Assembly (NCBI GenBank): GCA_001778055.1
Contig: MFFY01000018.1
Coordinates: 1 to 6,495, forward strand
DNA length: 6,495 bases
Direction of reading: 5' to 3'
Origin: Candidatus Falkowbacteria bacterium RIFCSPLOWO2_12_FULL_45_13
GTDB taxonomy: Bacteria > Patescibacteriota > Patescibacteriia > Patescibacteriales > GWC2-42-12
A program made the translations under genes and the position numbers. A model generated the notes under the pieces. That model saw nothing but the letters and a program-made list of their open reading frames with translations, was not told where the DNA came from and made no database searches. Position 1 is the first letter of the stretch. The number at the start of each line of letters is the position of its first letter. Shown one piece after another: positions 4,738 to 6,495 of this stretch.

Positions 4738-6207
4738 ATGATAAAAGCCAGCGAACGCCAGGATCGCCTAAAAAAATTAACTGAATTAAAAAAATCAGGT
4801 TTAAACCCTTATCCGTCTAAAACCGGCCGCAACCATTCGGTCAGCCAAGCCTTGGCCGATTTTGAAAAAATCACGCCGGGCCGCGGCGAATTATGCTTGG
4901 CCGGCCGGCTAAGAAGCTTAAGAGCCCACGGCAATCTGACCTTCGCCCACCTAGAAGACGGCAGCGGTAAAATTCAGCTGGCTTTTTCTAAAAAAGAAAC
5001 CGGTCCTGATAGTTATAAAATTTTTTCTAAATATATTGATGTCGGTGACTTTCTGGAAGTTAAAGGCGCGTGCTTTTTAACCAAAGCCGGGGAAAAAAGC
5101 CTGATGGTCAAAGCCTGGCGGATATTGGCCAAAGCCATCCGGCCTTTGCCGGAAAAATGGCACGGCCTGACCGACGAAGAGGAGAGGTTAAGGAAAAGAT
5201 ATCTGGACATCTTATTCAATCCGGAGGTGAAAGAGATGTTTATAAAGCGCGCCAAATTTTGGCAATCTATGCGAAATTTTATGGTCAGCCGGGGATTTTT
5301 GGAAGTGGAAACGCCGGTTTTGGAAAATACCGCCGGCGGCGCCGACGCCAAGCCCTTTATGACGCATCATAACGCCCTTGACTTGAATGTATATTTGAGA
5401 ATTTCCATGGGCGAACTTTGGCAAAAAAAATTAATGGTAGCGGGTTATGAAAAAACTTTTGAAATCGGACGGATGTTCAGAAATGAGGGCATGGACGCGG
5501 AGCATCTGCAGGATTTTACCGACATGGAGTTTTACTGGGCTTATGCCGATTATGAGATGGGTATGAGCTTGGTTGAAGAGCTATTTAAACACGTGGCCCA
5601 AGAAACTTTCGGCACGTTCAAATTTAAAATCAAAAAATTCGTGATTGATTTGGCAAAACCCTGGGAAAAATACGACTACCAAAAAACGATTTTAAAAAAA
5701 ACCGGCCTGGATATTTTAAATGCCGGCGAAAAAGAAATCATTAACCAGCTGGATCGGTTGGGGATTAAATACGATAAAAAAGGCTTTAACATTACGCGCG
5801 GCATCGATAACCTGTGGAAGTATTGCCGCCAATCAATCGCCGGACCGGGTTTTTTGGTCAACACGCCAGTAATGATTTCTCCTCTGGCCAAAAGGAAAGA
5901 AGGCAATCCGGAGCTGACGCAGCGCTTTCAGGTGATAATTGCCGGATCGGAATTGGGTAACGGCTACAGTGAATTAAACGACCCGGTTGATCAGGCCGAG
6001 AGATTCCAGGCGCAACAGGCTTTGCGCGACGCCGGGGACGAAGAAGCCCAGACGTACGACCATGAATTCGTTGAAGCCCTGGAATACGGCATGCCGCCGG
6101 CCTGTGGCTTTGGCGTGAGCGAACGGCTGTTCGCCTTTTTAATGAACAAACCAATGCGCGAGTGCCAAATTTTCCCGCTGATGAAACCCAGACCGCTTAA
6201 CTCATAA
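4738..6207 (+). CDS. lysS: Lysyl-tRNA synthetase, class II
   Basis: This enzyme charges tRNA-Lys with lysine using ATP, in the cytoplasm. The 489-aa length fits class II LysRS. A short N-terminal helix region ending GLNPYPSKTG (to 30) precedes the OB-fold anticodon-binding domain (about 52-130: LAGRLRSLRAHG, HLEDGSGKIQLAF). The catalytic domain carries motif 1 (MVSRGFLEVETPVL, about 182-195), motif 2 with the arginine of FRNEGMD (247-253) and FTDMEFYWAYADY (260-272), the lysine-pocket and ATP-site stretch AGSELGNGYSELNDP (402-416), and motif 3 GFGVSERLFAFL (457-468). The motif 3 arginine is preceded by E, where the E. coli enzyme has D. The adjoining CPR-like wording of motif 2 supports the lineage guess. 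ATG 4738 is the only start; upstream the frame has no ATG, GTG or TTG before a stop. Its last codons and stop lie inside a heptamer array. Confidence 0.96.
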   Translation: MIKASERQDRLKKLTELKKSGLNPYPSKTGRNHSVSQALADFEKITPGRGELCLAGRLRSLRAHGNLTFAHLEDGSGKIQLAFSKKETGPDSYKIFSKYIDVGDFLEVKGACFLTKAGEKSLMVKAWRILAKAIRPLPEKWHGLTDEEERLRKRYLDILFNPEVKEMFIKRAKFWQSMRNFMVSRGFLEVETPVLENTAGGADAKPFMTHHNALDLNVYLRISMGELWQKKLMVAGYEKTFEIGRMFRNEGMDAEHLQDFTDMEFYWAYADYEMGMSLVEELFKHVAQETFGTFKFKIKKFVIDLAKPWEKYDYQKTILKKTGLDILNAGEKEIINQLDRLGIKYDKKGFNITRGIDNLWKYCRQSIAGPGFLVNTPVMISPLAKRKEGNPELTQRFQVIIAGSELGNGYSELNDPVDQAERFQAQQALRDAGDEEAQTYDHEFVEALEYGMPPACGFGVSERLFAFLMNKPMRECQIFPLMKPRPLNS

Positions 6208-6219
6208 TTCGCAACTCAT
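6199..6219 (+). repeat. Heptamer array C across the lysS stop codon
   Basis: Three 7-base units follow one another: AACTCAT, AATTCGC, AACTCAT. The first supplies part of the last two lysS codons (Asn-Ser), and the TAA stop at 6205-6207 falls across the junction of the first and second units. The third ends two bases before the next ATG. The units combine the sequences seen in arrays A (AACTCGC) and B (AATTACG), which suggests one family. Confidence 0.65.
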
Positions 6220-6220
6220 T

Positions 6221-6495
6221 ATGAAGATAACAATTTGCGCCAGCATCAGCTCCACGCCCAAAATTAAAGAAGTCGCCGATCGGTTGATGGCTTTGGGCCA
6301 CGAGACCAAAATCCCTTTTACCGCGAAAAAAATCATCAACGGCGAGTTGTCGCTGGCGGAATATTTGTGCGAAAAAGAAAAAAACGGCGACATCAAATGG
6401 CGGACCTGCGATGACATGGACTTTATCAAAAGATTTTATGATTTGATAAAAAACAGCCAGGCGATCTTGGTTTTAAATATAGTAGGACTTACGCG
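6221..6495 (+). CDS. Nucleoside 2-deoxyribosyltransferase-like protein, 5' part, probably interrupted
   Basis: The start MKITICASIS, then EVADRLMALGHETKIP (about 17-32) and FIKRFYDLIKNSQAILVLN (about 68-86) have the pattern of small nucleoside 2-deoxyribosyltransferase-like proteins: a first strand with a G/A-S loop, a helix and strand ending before P, then a helix leading to a strand of the form D/QAILVLN. Such enzymes or relatives act on the N-glycosidic bond of nucleosides or nucleotides, but substrates of these family members are mostly unknown. The expected next part, a loop followed by GGNT and an E-x-G helix, would carry catalytic residues. Instead the frame runs into GGACTTACGCG at 6485-6495, the end of the 52-bp element seen at 239. 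The ATG follows the lysS stop by 13 bases, so the two genes are probably co-transcribed. The window edge hides the rest. Confidence 0.7.
   Translation, partial: MKITICASISSTPKIKEVADRLMALGHETKIPFTAKKIINGELSLAEYLCEKEKNGDIKWRTCDDMDFIKRFYDLIKNSQAILVLNIVGLT
6485..6495. mobile_element. Start of a second copy of the 52-bp MITE-like element
   Basis: GGACTTACGCG, preceded by TA at 6483-6484, repeats 237-249 exactly over 13 bases and runs to the window end. Thirteen identical bases including the TA flank in the same orientation are unlikely by chance. If the copy is complete it continues for about 41 bases beyond the window. Confidence 0.65.

Noticed and set aside
5013..6154. Several minus-strand and + strand alternative ORFs within lysS
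   Set aside because: All overlap conserved LysRS motifs in the real frame and show no independent signals.
6202..6429. 75-codon minus-strand ORF opposite the last gene
   Set aside because: The + strand frame here starts next to the lysS stop and matches a known protein pattern, so the opposite frame is a shadow.

Overview
The window looks like a chromosome fragment of an uncultivated, AT-rich bacterium, most likely from the Candidate Phyla Radiation (Patescibacteria, Parcubacteria-like). This is inferred from the style of the glycosyltransferase-4 and lysyl-tRNA synthetase sequences, the near absence of Shine-Dalgarno sites, the compact layout and the many small repeats. The standard code (code 11) reads every gene cleanly. 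No database search was possible, so the lineage is tentative.

Left part (1-300): the last 21 codons of an unidentified gene, then two small inverted-repeat elements resembling MITEs, each flanked by TA. One is about 158 bp and almost fully self-complementary; the other is 52 bp. Middle part (about 300-3900): a surface-polysaccharide cluster on the + strand, made of a GT4 glycosyltransferase, a GT2 glycosyltransferase and a multi-pass O-antigen ligase/polymerase-like protein. These would build and then polymerise or transfer cell-surface glycans. Between the GT2 and ligase genes lies a small antisense unit: a promoter, a 38-codon membrane-peptide ORF and a terminator, all on the minus strand.

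Right part (3900-6495): housekeeping genes. greA (transcript cleavage factor) has its own promoter, leader hairpin and terminator. lysS (class II lysyl-tRNA synthetase) follows, with promoter candidates and a palindromic repeat upstream. The 5' part of a nucleoside 2-deoxyribosyltransferase-like gene comes last and appears to be broken by a second copy of the 52-bp element at the window edge.

The most unusual content is the repeats. Arrays of degenerate 7-bp units (AAYTnnn, such as AACTCGC and AATTACG) lie inside the GT4 gene twice and across the lysS stop codon once. A 22-bp GC-rich palindrome sits in frame inside the ligase gene. Together with the two MITE-like elements these suggest a genome heavily colonised by tiny repeats that coding sequences tolerate. 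I saw no CRISPR array, tRNA, rRNA or complete insertion sequence.
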